Part shown: one piece after another, positions 30,801-41,599 of the stretch
Position numbering within the stretch: position 1 is the stretch's first letter
Layout of the letters: each line of letters starts with the position of its first letter
Source of the DNA: Silene conica
Lineage: Eukaryota > Streptophyta > Magnoliopsida > Caryophyllales > Caryophyllaceae
Assembly (NCBI GenBank): GCA_029255685.2
Contig: CM055311.2
Coordinates: 59,919,048 to 59,983,047, forward strand
Length of the DNA: 64,000 nucleotides
Reading direction: 5' to 3'
Made by a program: the position numbers and the translations under genes
The notes under the pieces: generated by a model
Databases searched by the model: none
The model's input: only the letters and a program-made list of their open reading frames with translations
What the model was told of the DNA's origin: nothing

Positions 30801-33710
30801 CGTAACCTTTTGGTAGTCATGATATAGTGACATGCTCGCTCTGTTTCAAAGTGATCTTTTGACTTTCGAAATCTAAGTGTCAATACATACTTCGACGGTA
30901 AAGACGTTAAAGAAACTTTGATATGATACTAGTCCGCAGTCCCTACAATTATTACTGTCTAAAATCTTTTACGAAACTATATTTTCATCAAATAAAGCAA
31001 TATATAAATATTAAAAAAAAGTATGCTCAGGGATGTCTTAAAGACCTTGTGAAGTCATACATGAAGACTGAAACAAAGGAGGTACATCATTTCATGTTAG
31101 TTTCACGCAGAAAAAGTAAAATATTAATATTATGTGAAGAAATTTTGTTGTACAAAGCAACATTCAAAAGACTTCTGGGAAAGGTGATCGGGTTATATCC
31201 TAAGCTTTACTATATGAACTACCCATATTGTCGCTTCTTAGTCTCATCCCGTTTACTAACATATATACATATTTTAAAATTGGCCAAGTCATAGTATACC
31301 AAGTCAAAATAGTAACTGTTGACAATTGTATAATTGTTAACGTATGATGTGTTGGCACATTGCCATATTCATTTTCCATTTTAAATAGAGCCAAGGACTT
31401 GCTGCTTTTTTATTCTGGATTTTGATAAAATAAAGTACAAGGCTCATTAAGTAGTAGTTTTGCTTTTTAAATTGTGAAGTAGCAGTCATTTTATGCAATC
31501 CTTGGCAAGAAACACTTTTCTTTGGTGTTAACATAGAGATTAAGCTGCGTACTTTTGACCCGTACCCTCATTGGTGGGACGCTTTGAGGCATTGGGTTTA
31601 GGGTGATGTTAATGGTGTTTGTTTGTTAATTGATTCACTGGGACATATAGATACAACAGAATTGAGCATAAGGCATAATTGTTGTAAGATTCAAAGCTAC
31701 CGAAGCTCACTTGTCAGGTCTGAGGCACATGAACATAACATTACTGCATGTAGATGATCATCTTTTTCCCCAAACTCATGATTCCTTCTAGGCTTCTGTT
31801 TAGGTCAAAGAAAAGTTCTCTGGATGTTTTATCTTCTATCACATTCTTGAAAAATCCAATTTCAAAAGGTTTTTCCCCCAAACTTACTAACATTCACCTT
31901 TCCATTTCTGTTGAACTCTACCAAATGTTACTGTGTGGAAGAAGTTGGTCTAGTGACACGAAGTCGTCAGAGAGCTGTTTTTATAAAAGGAAATGATGGG
32001 TTTTATTAGGTGTGGCTGGTGAAATCCGAAGTCTGATGAGAGTTGCTGGCTGCGGTATATATAATGATGGCAAGGATAATGAAGCCCATAATGAGATCAA
32101 ATTGCTTCATATATTGTAGAGGGGAGCACTGCCCGAGGATGTTCTTCCAAGTTTAGTTCTATGATTGTGCTCGACTATTCTGGGTTTCCTCGTTAGAAAG
32201 TAGAAACTATGGTTCAGTCGTTAAGAATGTCAGCTTTTGCTTTTCAAACCTACACAGGTGAGATGAGTTGAGTAGCTTTAGAGCAATCAATTCGAAGTCT
32301 AATTACTTGTATCACTTTGCATTCCCTCTCTAGAACTTGGTTGTAAGTGAAATAACAAGTTTTAGCATCTTTAGTATTCTGAGGTTGGAGATCCTAGGAA
32401 TGCAAGAGTATTAAACTCAAGAGAGTTTTAATTGCCTTGTGATTCTGCTTTTACGTGGCTCAAATTTGGATCAAACTGGATGGTTTACACCAAAAGATGT
32501 ATCCTTTTGCGTATTTGCCTATTAATTTCATGCTGATGAACTTCTAATAATATTTTTTGTTTGATTTTTGGCTGCAGTATTACTGTAATATTTTTTGCAA
32601 AGGAAGGTGAGGACTGCCAGCTAACACCTACAAAAGAAAGCATACTACCTCCAGTTGTTGTACATTTTGAGCAAGGACTCGGCCAAAAGTTTAGACAACC
32701 GGAAGGAACTGGGATTGACTTTTCTATGTTTGAGGAGGCTGAGCTTCTGAGAGAAGGCGATGTGGATGTATATCCTCTTGCAGTGAAGGCTGATGCGTGT
32801 CCACTTACTAATGAGCCGGGTACCAATGAAAACACTGTTCCAGGCAGCACAAACTCTCAGATAAATCAAGCAATTTTTGTAAAAGACAAAGGGGAATTCA
32901 AGTTGAAGGTGCTTAAGCAGATTCTGTGGGTTAATGGAATGAGGTATGAATTGCAGGAGATCTATGGAATAGGGAACTCTGTGGAGGGTGAATTTGATGC
33001 CAATGATCCTGGAAAGGAATGTGTTATCTGCTTGTCGGAGCCCAGAGACACGACTGTCCTTCCTTGCCGACACATGGTAATTATCTCTGCTTAAATGTAA
33101 ACAAAAAATTGGCTAACTAAAGTCTTCGCGCTTCCTTTTATTATGATGTAGCAGTCATTCAAACGGTGGGGTTGCATATATATCTGACCCTTACGTTACG
33201 CCCGTCATTTGTGGGTGCCCTTGAGGCACTTGTGTAATGTTGTCGCTTTGGATTAAAAACTATCAAAATGGGGATGGGTCCTTGGGGGAAATATCTATGA
33301 AAAGACGTTTCTATCTAGGCGTGTTTTGTTTGAGCAACTTTTGCTGTATAGATTAGCGAATTAGTCCATACGTTTTAATAAAAAAATCGTTACAGTCTGC
33401 ATCTTGTAGATAATTAATGTGCAAAGTTCTTTTACATCTTTGTTTTCGCTATTATGTCAACCAAAAGCTTTTCGATCTAAATTTCTGGCTGATTCATATA
33501 AAGCCAGCCTTAATTCATTTTGGGACTCTTGCTTTTTTGTTTTTGCTGACAGTGTCTGATTTTGGTGTAACACAATGGCAGTGTATGTGTAGCGGGTGTG
33601 CGAAGGTATTGAGGTTTCAGACTAACCGGTGCCCTATATGCCGTCAGCCTGTGGAACGGCTTCTGGAGATCAAGGTCAATAATGGAAATGAGGAAGAAAC
33701 CAACACTTGA
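27805..33710 (+). CDS. RING-type E3 ubiquitin ligase, LOG2/LUL family (3 exons)
   Basis: Exons 27805-28373, 32578-33076 and 33582-33710 join in frame to a 398-residue protein, close to the 388 aa of Arabidopsis LOG2. All junctions are GT...AG. The start MGN gives Gly2 for N-myristoylation, so plasma-membrane attachment is expected. Residues about 20-48 are proline-rich and 50-135 are rich in Pro, Tyr and Gly. Residues about 145-290 form the conserved domain before the RING ([57 protein letters not shown]). The C3HC4 RING uses Cys338, 341, 353, His355, Cys359, 362, 373 and 376; intron 2 falls inside it, after Met356. Family members ubiquitinate targets; LOG2 partners the amino-acid-export regulator GDU1. 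Which paralogue (LOG2 or LUL1-4) this is cannot be told here. Reading is intact. Confidence 0.92.
28374..32577 (+). other. Intron 1 of the RING gene, 4204 bp
   Basis: The intron runs from GTATTC to GCTGCAG and splits the Ser190 codon. The protein reads continuously across it (VAG-SITV), so no exon is missing. It carries a hAT-like insertion at about 29000-30371 and otherwise AT-rich sequence without supported coding regions. The short open frames at 28934-29329 and 30086-30424 are by-products of the repeats. Confidence 0.85.
29000..30371. mobile_element. hAT-like non-autonomous element in intron 1
   Basis: The left end (GGGTTGGCAATTTAG) and the complement of the right end (AGGGATAGCAATAG) resemble the AGGGGTGGCAA ends of plant hAT elements. 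Both subterminal regions, about 29020-29250 and 30075-30350, are long inverted arrays of GGGTATGGATCGGG / CCCGATCCATACCC-like words. The central 750 bp is AT-rich and non-coding. No 8 bp target duplication could be confirmed. Confidence 0.55.
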
Positions 33711-34100
33711 CTTGTCTTGTATTCTGGTAGGGCTCCTCAAAAATGTTTTGGAGGCCCAAAAAAGGTGACCAGTTTACGCTTGGGCCTCTTGGCGGTGCTT
33801 TCGGATACTTGTATTAGCATAGAGGTCTTTGTTGCTGTCCTCCCCAGAAGAGCAACACATAAAAAAACAATTGGTGTCAGTGCTTTAATTTGCAAACATG
33901 TACAGGCATTATAATTACTCATATTCCTGCAAAACTTGATCGATTAACATAATATAAGTAAATAGCATGGTTTCACTTGTAGACAGCGGCTATTTTTATA
34001 TTTTGGGATCTCTTGCTTCCTGATGCTGGGCAAAATCGGTTGGAGTTACTTTTCCCAAGAAATGGCGCTACTCCCAGGTACAATCCAGGTAATGCTAAGA
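33711..34100 (+). other. 3' UTR region of the RING gene
   Basis: The stop TGA is at 33708-33710. Downstream sequence keeps transcript-like composition for some 250 bp, and an AATATAAGTAAATAG stretch at about 33950 could serve as an upstream polyadenylation element. The end is not defined. Confidence 0.35.
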
Positions 34101-34721
34101 GTCGGGTTTGTAGAAGATTTTTATTTTGAAATTTAAATGGGAAATCAGGTAGCGTGAGCTAGCTAATGCATCTGAAGTTTCATCCCGTATTTCAAGATGT
34201 GTAGTGAATTGGGGTGGAGAGTCGAATGTGAGACCCATTGCCCGCAAGGCTTGTTTTCAATAATGAGGCTAGAAGCTTGGATATGGGTTGTCCTATCACT
34301 CTTTTATCAGTAGAATTGCGCGTGAACCCGTACCTATTGTCCTATCAGTCCTTTGTCTGTACGATTACCCGTGAAGTGTGACAGAAAGGGTGATATAAGG
34401 CGAAACCGTACCCTTGATCACTGCAACTGGCCATGATTGTATTATCTACATGAGTGTGTGACCCATGATACAGTTTTAAATGTAGCACTCATATCGTGCG
34501 TCGGCCTTCCTATAAGTTAATCAATACCATCACAAAATGCAGTAGCTAGCTGCGTTGACCTTTAAAGCCTTTGTAATACAGTTACCATCTGTGTTATTCA
34601 TCAAATTAGCGAACGTTTTTCATTTTTTATTTGCTTTGGACTTCTAAAATGGTAGTTTGGCTCAATTGAGAGAAATAATTAAGTTATATCATACGAAATG
34701 TAGTGGAATATACTTTTAAGG
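34101..34721. other. Intergenic DNA
   Basis: No gene, RNA or element recognised on either strand. Confidence 0.5.
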
Positions 34722-35518
34722 TCGTGCTTTTTCGCATACGAATTTTACTCTTTTACATACGTCTTTTACAATATTACCTTTATCATTTTTTTCATTTCCC
34801 ACCTAATTGATTTTTGTCTCCTCTATCCCCCTTCACCACGAAAGTCACCCATAACACCTCCATTTACCACCTCCGGTCAATCGCCGACAAACCTTACTCC
34901 GACCAACCTCATGTCAGCCGGTCTCGGCATCCCTCTGTCATGCACTCCCCCTCGCCCTATTCATGTATGTTCATATATTTTCTTCAATTAAAAAATAAAA
35001 AATACCCTTCTCTAGTTATACAATATAATCAATTAAATAACAAATGAGTATACCATTGGGGTCCTACAATTATGTTATTCAATAAAAAAGTGGGAAACCC
35101 CCCTGCTATGTAGGGTGGGAGGACATTGCCTCTTGCTTCTTTTGATGATGCAACAAGGCCAAGACTAGATTTTTTAGAGATCAAGTCGACAACTTGGATT
35201 TGAAATTTTGGATGAATCGAGCATCTGAGAAATCCAACAAATTGCATAACTTCAGTATATTTGAGATAATTCAATTCAATTAATTTCATAATTTCGGGGG
35301 ATTTAGCAAACCATTAATAATTTCTGAAACTTTTGATCTTGTTTTATGAGAAGTGATGATTCTGTTTTTCTAGGTTAATTGGGAGAAGAGATATGGTCGG
35401 TCATAAATTCCTAGAAAAGTTTTAATTTGTCTAAGTCAGAAAAAGGGTATGATATGAAAATTTTATGAAAAAGTGTATGCGAAAGAGTAAAATTCGTATA
35501 TGAAAAAGTAATTTCGTA
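34722..35518. mobile_element. TIR element, family T, copy 2 (about 0.8 kb)
   Basis: Ends CTTTTTCGCATACGAATTTTACTC and complement CTTTTTCATATACGAATT are the same as those of the element at 13054-13856, as is the length (about 797 versus 803 bp). The first 110 bp and last 90 bp align between the copies; the centres look unrelated. The interior 34840-34960 is C-rich and coding-like but has no recognised domain. Confidence 0.65.
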
Positions 35519-36300
35519 TCATCATTTTATGATATTTACACCTATAAGCCTAGAAATTAGGGATTGATGCAAGTATTTCATAAAGTAACATCGTAGCCTA
35601 TTATCATATCCCTTTTAGTTAGACTATCGGCACTATTGCCTAAAAAAAGAGACATTGAAGCGTATTAATACTTGAACATAGCTAGCTATCAATTGCCTAA
35701 AAAAAGAGACATTGTATCGTATTAATACTTGAAAAATTTCTACCATAATATTTGGAACTTTCTTTTCCATTCAGCTTTTATTATTAACGAGTTTCAAATT
35801 GACCCTTGAATTTCAAGACCTCGTAGAAGATACTTAGACCCTTTTCTTTTGAACTTTATTTTAGGTTATTTTAATTCAGTTGAGTTTCGTTAAGCTCAAA
35901 TTCAACTTCCTTGAGTTCAAAATTAACTCTTGTTTCAGTTTAGTTAAGCTTTATTAAGGTTATTCGGCTCAACTTTATCTATTTCAGGTCAGACCAAAGA
36001 CTTAGACCCAACATAGGTTGAGGATAGGAAAGATGTGGATGAAGTTTATTGTGGAAACTGTATTGCAGGTTCCATAATTGTAGTGGTTTAAAAATGAAAG
36101 GTGTGAGATCTAGAAAAAGGCATTAATATCCATGTTGTTTTGTAATGGTAGAATACATGTCTGAAATCTATTTTGTGTAATCTGCATATACTCCTAGTAA
36201 TGTCTTATTTCTTGTACACAGAAAATACACTGCTTACTTACTTGTGTCCTTAACTCGGACAAAGAAATAGGGAGTATTTGACAAGCATTGAAGAAGAGTA
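35519..36300. other. Intergenic DNA with a short tandem duplication
   Basis: A 57 bp unit beginning TTGCCTAAAAAAAGAGACAT occurs at 35636-35692 and again at 35693-35740. No gene is seen. Confidence 0.6.
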
Positions 36301-36338
36301 GGAAACCAGAAAAGTTTATTGATTAACTGAAGAACATC

Positions 36339-36340
<2 letters not shown>

Positions 36341-36379
<39 letters not shown>

Positions 36380-36570
36380 AAGAAAAAGCAGAAAGCAACA
36401 ATGTTGAAAATGGTAGCTACTCAACTCAACTCAACTCAACTCAAGGGATAGAATGAAAGTAGATCCATGACACAGTCACATTAAACAAGTGCCATACAAT
36501 TTACATCCTTTGAAACCAACCACCTATGTACATCTTTTTGAAATGAAGCCAAGCCAAGCCAAGCCAATCC
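36341..36570. repeat. Three microsatellites near the 3' end of the aquaporin gene
   Basis: (AAT)n at about 36341-36378, (CTCAA)5 at about 36420-36445 and (AAGCC)4 at about 36545-36567 lie within 230 bp, in or just beyond the aquaporin 3' UTR. Confidence 0.85.
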
Positions 36571-36662
36571 CATTGACCCAATAACCATCTACTACTAATT
36601 TGGTCTTCACTAACTCGTCGAGACGTTTTAATTATCATCAACGATCATCATCGTCATCATTA

Positions 36663-37943
36663 TCATACGACGTTGGATGAGCTTCTGAATGACCCAAGAG
36701 CTTTCGCGAAACCTGCTCTCAATATGTATTGATGGTATATTGCAGCTATGGCAGCTCCAATGAATGGACCCACCCAGAATATCCACTGCATTAACAACAC
36801 CCACAATTATGTCAAACCATCATCCTTTAACCATACTTTTTCTAATTCATTTCACTTTATTTTGTGTTATATCATATACATATGCAATTTAGTCAATTAA
36901 GTGGGCATGGATGGTATGATAAGATTACATACATGGTCATCCCATGCTTTCTTCTGGTTGTAGATGACAGCAGCTCCGAAACTTCTGGCAGGGTTGATAC
37001 CGGTGCCAGTCACAGGGATAGTCGCTAAGTGAACCATGAACACAGCAAATCCAATTGGAAGCGGTGCCAGTACCTTTTAATGCTTCCAATTAATTAAGTT
37101 AGAGACTCAAAACTATATACTTATAGTAGAGTTGGTAATGGTATGCAAGGAAACGTTCAACTTACAGGAACGTGGGAGTCCCTAGCGCTTCGTTTAGGGT
37201 CAGTCGCAGAGAAAACAGTGTAGACAAGAACAAAAGTACCGATAATCTCAGCACCCAACCCAGTACCCTTGCTGTATCCAGTCGATAATTCATTGGCTCC
37301 ACCACCGAACCTGTCATAGTATGCGCTTTGGAATGCCTTAACCAACCCAACTCCGCATATGGCTCCTAAACATTGGGCAATCATGTACAATAGGGCCCTC
37401 ACCAATGATAGTTTCCTCGCTAACAGTAGCCCAAATGTCACTGCTGGGTTTATGTGTCCACCTGCCCACATTTACACCCAATGCTTGTAATTCATTACAT
37501 ACAAATTACAGTATTGTTTCGTTTTACCAAAAAGACGGGATTTTGTGACTATGGCCCAGCTAGTGTTACAGTTTACATATGTATGGTAATTAAATAAACA
37601 TAAAAGAAGAAAGGAAGTGATTGAAAGAAGAGAGAGTAATTAAAAAAGACATACCAGAGATACCAGCAGTGCAGTAAACAAGAATAAAGATCATGCCACC
37701 AAAAGCCCAAGCAATACCAAGAAGACCAACACCAGCACATTCATCTACAGGAAGTGCAGCACTCTGGCTCTTGTAACCAATCACAGTTAACACAGTTATA
37801 TACAAGAACAAAAGTGTTGCTACAAATTCAGCAATAAGTGCCCTGTAAAATGACCATTTTCCCAGCTCCGACATGTCGAAAAACGCTGCTGGTGGAGGGT
37901 CTTCATAGTCTTTTGCTACTGCTGCTTCCACATCCTTTGCCAT
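36663..37943 (-). CDS. Plasma-membrane aquaporin, PIP2 subgroup (4 exons)
   Basis: Exons 37943-37655, 37461-37166, 37073-36933 and 36785-36663 join to a 282-residue protein; every intron (193, 92 and 147 bp) is GT...AG. ATG 37943 is chosen because MAKDVE is the PIP2 start and carries the D-x-E export motif at residues 4-6. NPA boxes are at 101-103 and 222-224. The filter residues Phe81, His210, Thr219 and Arg225 are those of a water-selective PIP. Gating residues known from spinach SoPIP2;1 are kept at the same numbers: Ser115, His193 and Ser274. The highly conserved PIP stretches [27 protein letters not shown] and [23 protein letters not shown] are intact. The short N-terminus and long C-terminal tail mark PIP2 rather than PIP1. 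It should move water across the plasma membrane as tetramers. No defect is seen; the exact PIP2 number is unknown. Confidence 0.96.
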
Positions 37944-38085
37944 TTTTTTCACCAACTTAGATTATTAACTTACTTTCTTTGCAATATTATATTTTAGCTT
38001 TAACTAGATTCTCAGACTTATGCAAAGACTGAGACTTGTGGTGTTGTGATAGGTTTGGTGTGTTGTGGAGAGAAAGATAACAACG

Positions 38086-38094
38086 CTATTTATT
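38086..38094 (-). promoter_or_regulatory. Candidate TATA box of the PIP2 gene
   Basis: Minus-strand AATAAATAG lies about 145 bp upstream of the start codon, with a transcript-like leader between. Motif and spacing only. Confidence 0.45.
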
Positions 38095-38329
38095 GGCTTC
38101 TTTGTAGGGCCTTTTTTCCATTTTTTTAATATTCTTAAATAGGGAAAGGGCGGAGGACTCTAGCCACCCGACCCCATCTCTTTTGGTAGCTAGTCTCCAT
38201 TTTAACGGGTATATCTATCACAAATTTATAACGGGTTAAATCTATCCAGGTTGGTAGATAATAAAACAGTTTACCTAGTTTATTTTTGTGTTATGTCACA
38301 CACAAGGTTATTATTTGACCTGTTACAAC

Positions 38330-38580
38330 TCACAAGCTTGCAATGAAAATGTCCGTCACAAAATAAGAATTTGTGCTCTTTTGGCACAAAATTATTTCGG
38401 TAAGTCTCAATGAAAACGGACATATCCGTCACAAGTTATCTTAATAAGACAAAGGCAAAGTATCTAGCGAGTAACATTATGCTTTTGTGTTATCTACGCA
38501 CTTGCTTATTACTTAACCCGTTTTCACCTTGTGATGAATATATCCGTTTTTAATGAGAAATTGTGTTATGTGTTACGATA
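38330..38580. mobile_element. Decayed fold-back element, family F
   Basis: ACGGACATATCCGTCACAAG near 38430-38450 and its inverted partner (complement of CTTGTGATGAATATATCCGT near 38528-38547), plus GTCCGTCACAA near 38350, match the arm words of the fold-back at 26126-26312. Boundaries are not clear. Confidence 0.4.
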
Positions 38581-38652
38581 GAATTAAAATACCTAACTTC
38601 AATTTTTAAGAAAGAATTAGAGTAGCATAAGCATTTTATGTGTGGTCGTCGT

Positions 38653-39231
38653 TAGGGGTGCTCAGAATAAATCGAACAGTAATTATCGAATGAATCAAAA
38701 AAATCAAAAAATTGTACATTTTTAAGGTTTGATTAACATAATCATTTTGACAAAGCGGTTCGGTTCACCGAACCCTTAAATTTATCATAAATACGATTCA
38801 GTTAAGATTCACAATTTTAGAAAAGAGTTTAACCGAGCCGAACCGTTTCACATGAAAGTAAGCAAAAAATAAAAACATTATATAAAAAATTGTTCTTTTG
38901 TTTAATTTTCTTAGTGTCTCCAAATTCAAAAATTGTTAAATTGATTAATATTAAAGTTTCACTAATTAACTTTATTTTTAATTATAATATATAATAAAAT
39001 TTTAATTAAACTATTAGATAAAATTGACGCAAAATAAAGAAAAAACATATTTAACACATTTATAGGCTAATTGGTAACCGAACAGCAAACAACCGCTTAA
39101 AGTGGTTAACCGAACCGTTTATAGCCGTTTGGAACAGTGCGGTCTAGGTTCGGTATTTTGCCAAACCAAACCGTATGTGAATCAAATTAAATATGCGGTT
39201 CGATTCACCGAACTGCGGATGAACACCTCTA
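38653..39231. mobile_element. hAT-like non-autonomous element, 579 bp
   Basis: Ends TAGGGGTGCTCA and complement TAGAGGTGTTCA are typical of hAT elements. The flanks GTCGTCGT (left) and ATCGTCTA (right) agree at six of eight positions, a plausible decayed 8 bp target duplication. The interior has many CGGTTCGGTT / AACCGAACCG words in both orientations and no coding sequence. Confidence 0.7.
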
Positions 39232-40917
39232 ATCGTCTAGTCGTTGTATAGGGATTTTCAATTAATCTTTTGTTATCAATCTTTTGTTATATAGCTTTCT
39301 GTCACATTAATTGTTGTCTACTTCCTCAATTCCATTGAATTTTATACATTTATTTTTTGGGCACTATTCATAAATCGAGTAAATTTTCGACACATCTTTT
39401 AATATATAAAATAAAAGATAGTGATGTGAGATCTTGTTTAAATTGTCTTACTGAGTACATTGTAAATATCAAAATTTTATAATTTTTATAATATATTACT
39501 AAAGATATTAATAATAAAAAACGGGTATTCACAAACGTGAATTAAACAAAGGTATAGAATTCATTAAAATGAGGAAGTAAATATTTTATTTTTTGGTGTA
39601 TCACCCCATTATTATCTATTTTAATTTTTTATAAGTTTATACAAGTGAACAAATTGATATTGAAATGGACGGGTGGGTGTAGAAAATAGGTCTTTATTAT
39701 ATCGGTATTTTTGTTTTTTTTTTTGGTTCTTTTCGCATTTTTTGTGTCAAAATGAATTAATATATCTTGATTTTAGTGTATCAGAAATGATTTTTAATTA
39801 TTTTGGCGGGTGTTACAAAATTAATGAATGATATTAATCACCAGTGATAACATCCTTTGCTAGAGCACAAATTCTCATTTATGACGGCGGTATCTGTCAC
39901 AAGCTACGACATTATTTATGTAGTCCCCTTTTTCCACCAACTTTTTTTGTATTCATTTTATCCCACAAAATATCCGTCATAAATAATGATCCATCGGAGC
40001 AAGACTTACTATTGTTAGAGTATAGACTAATTTGTGGGCCAAATTTTACATTTTGTTTTGGTTTAAATTCTTAGATACATACATAGATTGGCGCAAAGAC
40101 GTCGGTAAGTTTGAGGTCTTGTCAAGTAATTAACCTCAAGTTTTAAAAACCGAAAAAGGAAAAAGAACGGCCGAAGCTATCAATCATTATTGATTACCGA
40201 CCAAAATGAAGTATTCATTTGTATCGAAAACCAATTATTTGTGACAGGAATACCCATTGTAAATTTGCGATTTGCAACGAATTAAATATTATTTATCCAT
40301 TTGAATATGAAGATCAGTTATTTAAGATTTCTCATATTTTAACTTATATAATAAAATAAAAATATTTAACCTATTTAAACTTGCGACATATATATATTAA
40401 TCATAAGTGAGACTTTTGTGTATTTTATAGTACGGAATATGTAATTTGATTTGGTTGTCAGTGCCACCAAAGTCTAGTTTACTGCTTGGATAATTTATTT
40501 ATTTATTTATTTAGAAATTGAAGGGAGGTGGGAGTAAAAAGAGTAGGAAAAATACAAGTAGAATGGTGCAACCGTGATGCTGTTACAGTGACCCTAAAAT
40601 GTCTGTAAAATAATTGTGTGGAACATTTACTATTTCCACTGAGAATAGGGTCCACTCTTCATCAATCATCATCAATCAACCACAAATTTTCTAAAAATAA
40701 TTACTCACTATTATGCTCTCATCTTGCTACCTTTCTTTTCGTTTGTCGCTCCTATTCTCACCGTTATCACAACGGCATATCTTCAATTTCATAATTCACA
40801 TTTCGATTTAAGCGAGTTAAATATAAACGAAATCATTTTATTTATTACTTAGAAAATACCAAAAATTGTCTTTATTACTTCTACGTATTAGTATTTAACT
40901 CGTCAAAACTTAAGGCA
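39232..40917. other. AT-rich intergenic DNA
   Basis: No gene. A weak family F fold-back copy lies at about 39875-39990 (TATGACGG...CCGTCATA), and a (TTTA)n run at about 40493-40513. Confidence 0.5.
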
Positions 40918-40922
40918 GATAA

Positions 40923-41149
40923 TGTGTAAAACATATTGCATAATATTTCTCTAATAATCCTTGCATTTATCTTCTCCTTTATTATAGCTAATCAATCTCT
41001 TAAATTAGACTATTTACTCTTATTGAATGATATTCTCTGTAAGTTAATGATGTAACTTGACTAGGTTAGATGTCTCCATTGTACTATAAAAACTTATGTA
41101 ATACTCCTTATTTGATATGCTCAATAACATCTCATTTATCCTATTTCCA
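40923..41149 (+). mobile_element. 5' LTR of copia element A
   Basis: TGTGTAAAACATATTG to CTATTTCCA, followed two bases later by the primer site. A TATA-like CTATAAAAAC is at about 41083-41092. It aligns with 54319-54546 along its length with modest differences. Confidence 0.85.
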
Positions 41150-41151
41150 TA

Positions 41152-41161
41152 TGGTATCAGG
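41152..41161 (+). other. Primer-binding site of copia element A
   Basis: TGGTATCAGG matches the start of the initiator-Met primer site used by most plant copia elements. Confidence 0.8.
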
Positions 41162-41215
41162 ATCTCGATCTCAACCTCACGCAGACATTCTAGCCTTCCT
41201 CGACCTCACGTCTCT

Positions 41216-41599
41216 ATGGTTGAAAAAGATTTTCTCATTCCAAACAAAAATGATCCGACAAACTCATTAACGTTTCTCAACTTCAATCACTGTATCCAAC
41301 TCAAGGATGCACAAACCTATCGACAATGGGAATTCCAACTCCGTTCCATACACAACGGTCTCAAACTATATTCGTATCTTGATGGCAGCCTTCTCCCGCC
41401 TCCGCAAACTATCACGGTTGAACCCACTGCCCCCGACACCAAAACCACAATTACCTTGAACCCTGCCTACTCCACGTTGTATCGTCAAGATCAACTCCTT
41501 ATCAGAGCTCTTGCCGGCACCTTATCCCCCAGCGTTGCTTCACTTATCACTGATACCAAATCATCCAACGAAGCATGGAAAATCCTTGCTCGCACCTAC
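41216..41599 (+). pseudogene. gag of copia element A, part 1 (before the insertion)
   Basis: ATG 41216 opens a UBN2-type copia gag (LTFLNFNHCIQLKD, YRQWEFQLRSIHNGLKLYSYLDGS, EAWKILARTY) of 128 codons, all open. The frame ends at the target site CCTAC (41595-41599) and resumes in phase at 50549, so the insertion of element B split an otherwise continuous gag here. Confidence 0.85.
41595..41599 (+). repeat. Target-site duplication CCTAC, left copy
   Basis: CCTAC flanks element B on both sides (second copy 50544-50548). Confidence 0.9.

Noticed and set aside
30838-30900. CTCGCTCTGTTTCAAAGTGATC, like a Stowaway left end
   Set aside because: No matching right end or TA-flanked inverted repeat was found downstream.
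31754-31996. 80-codon frame in intron 1 with fair codon variety
   Set aside because: No splice sites that would join it in phase, and the protein family reads continuously without it.
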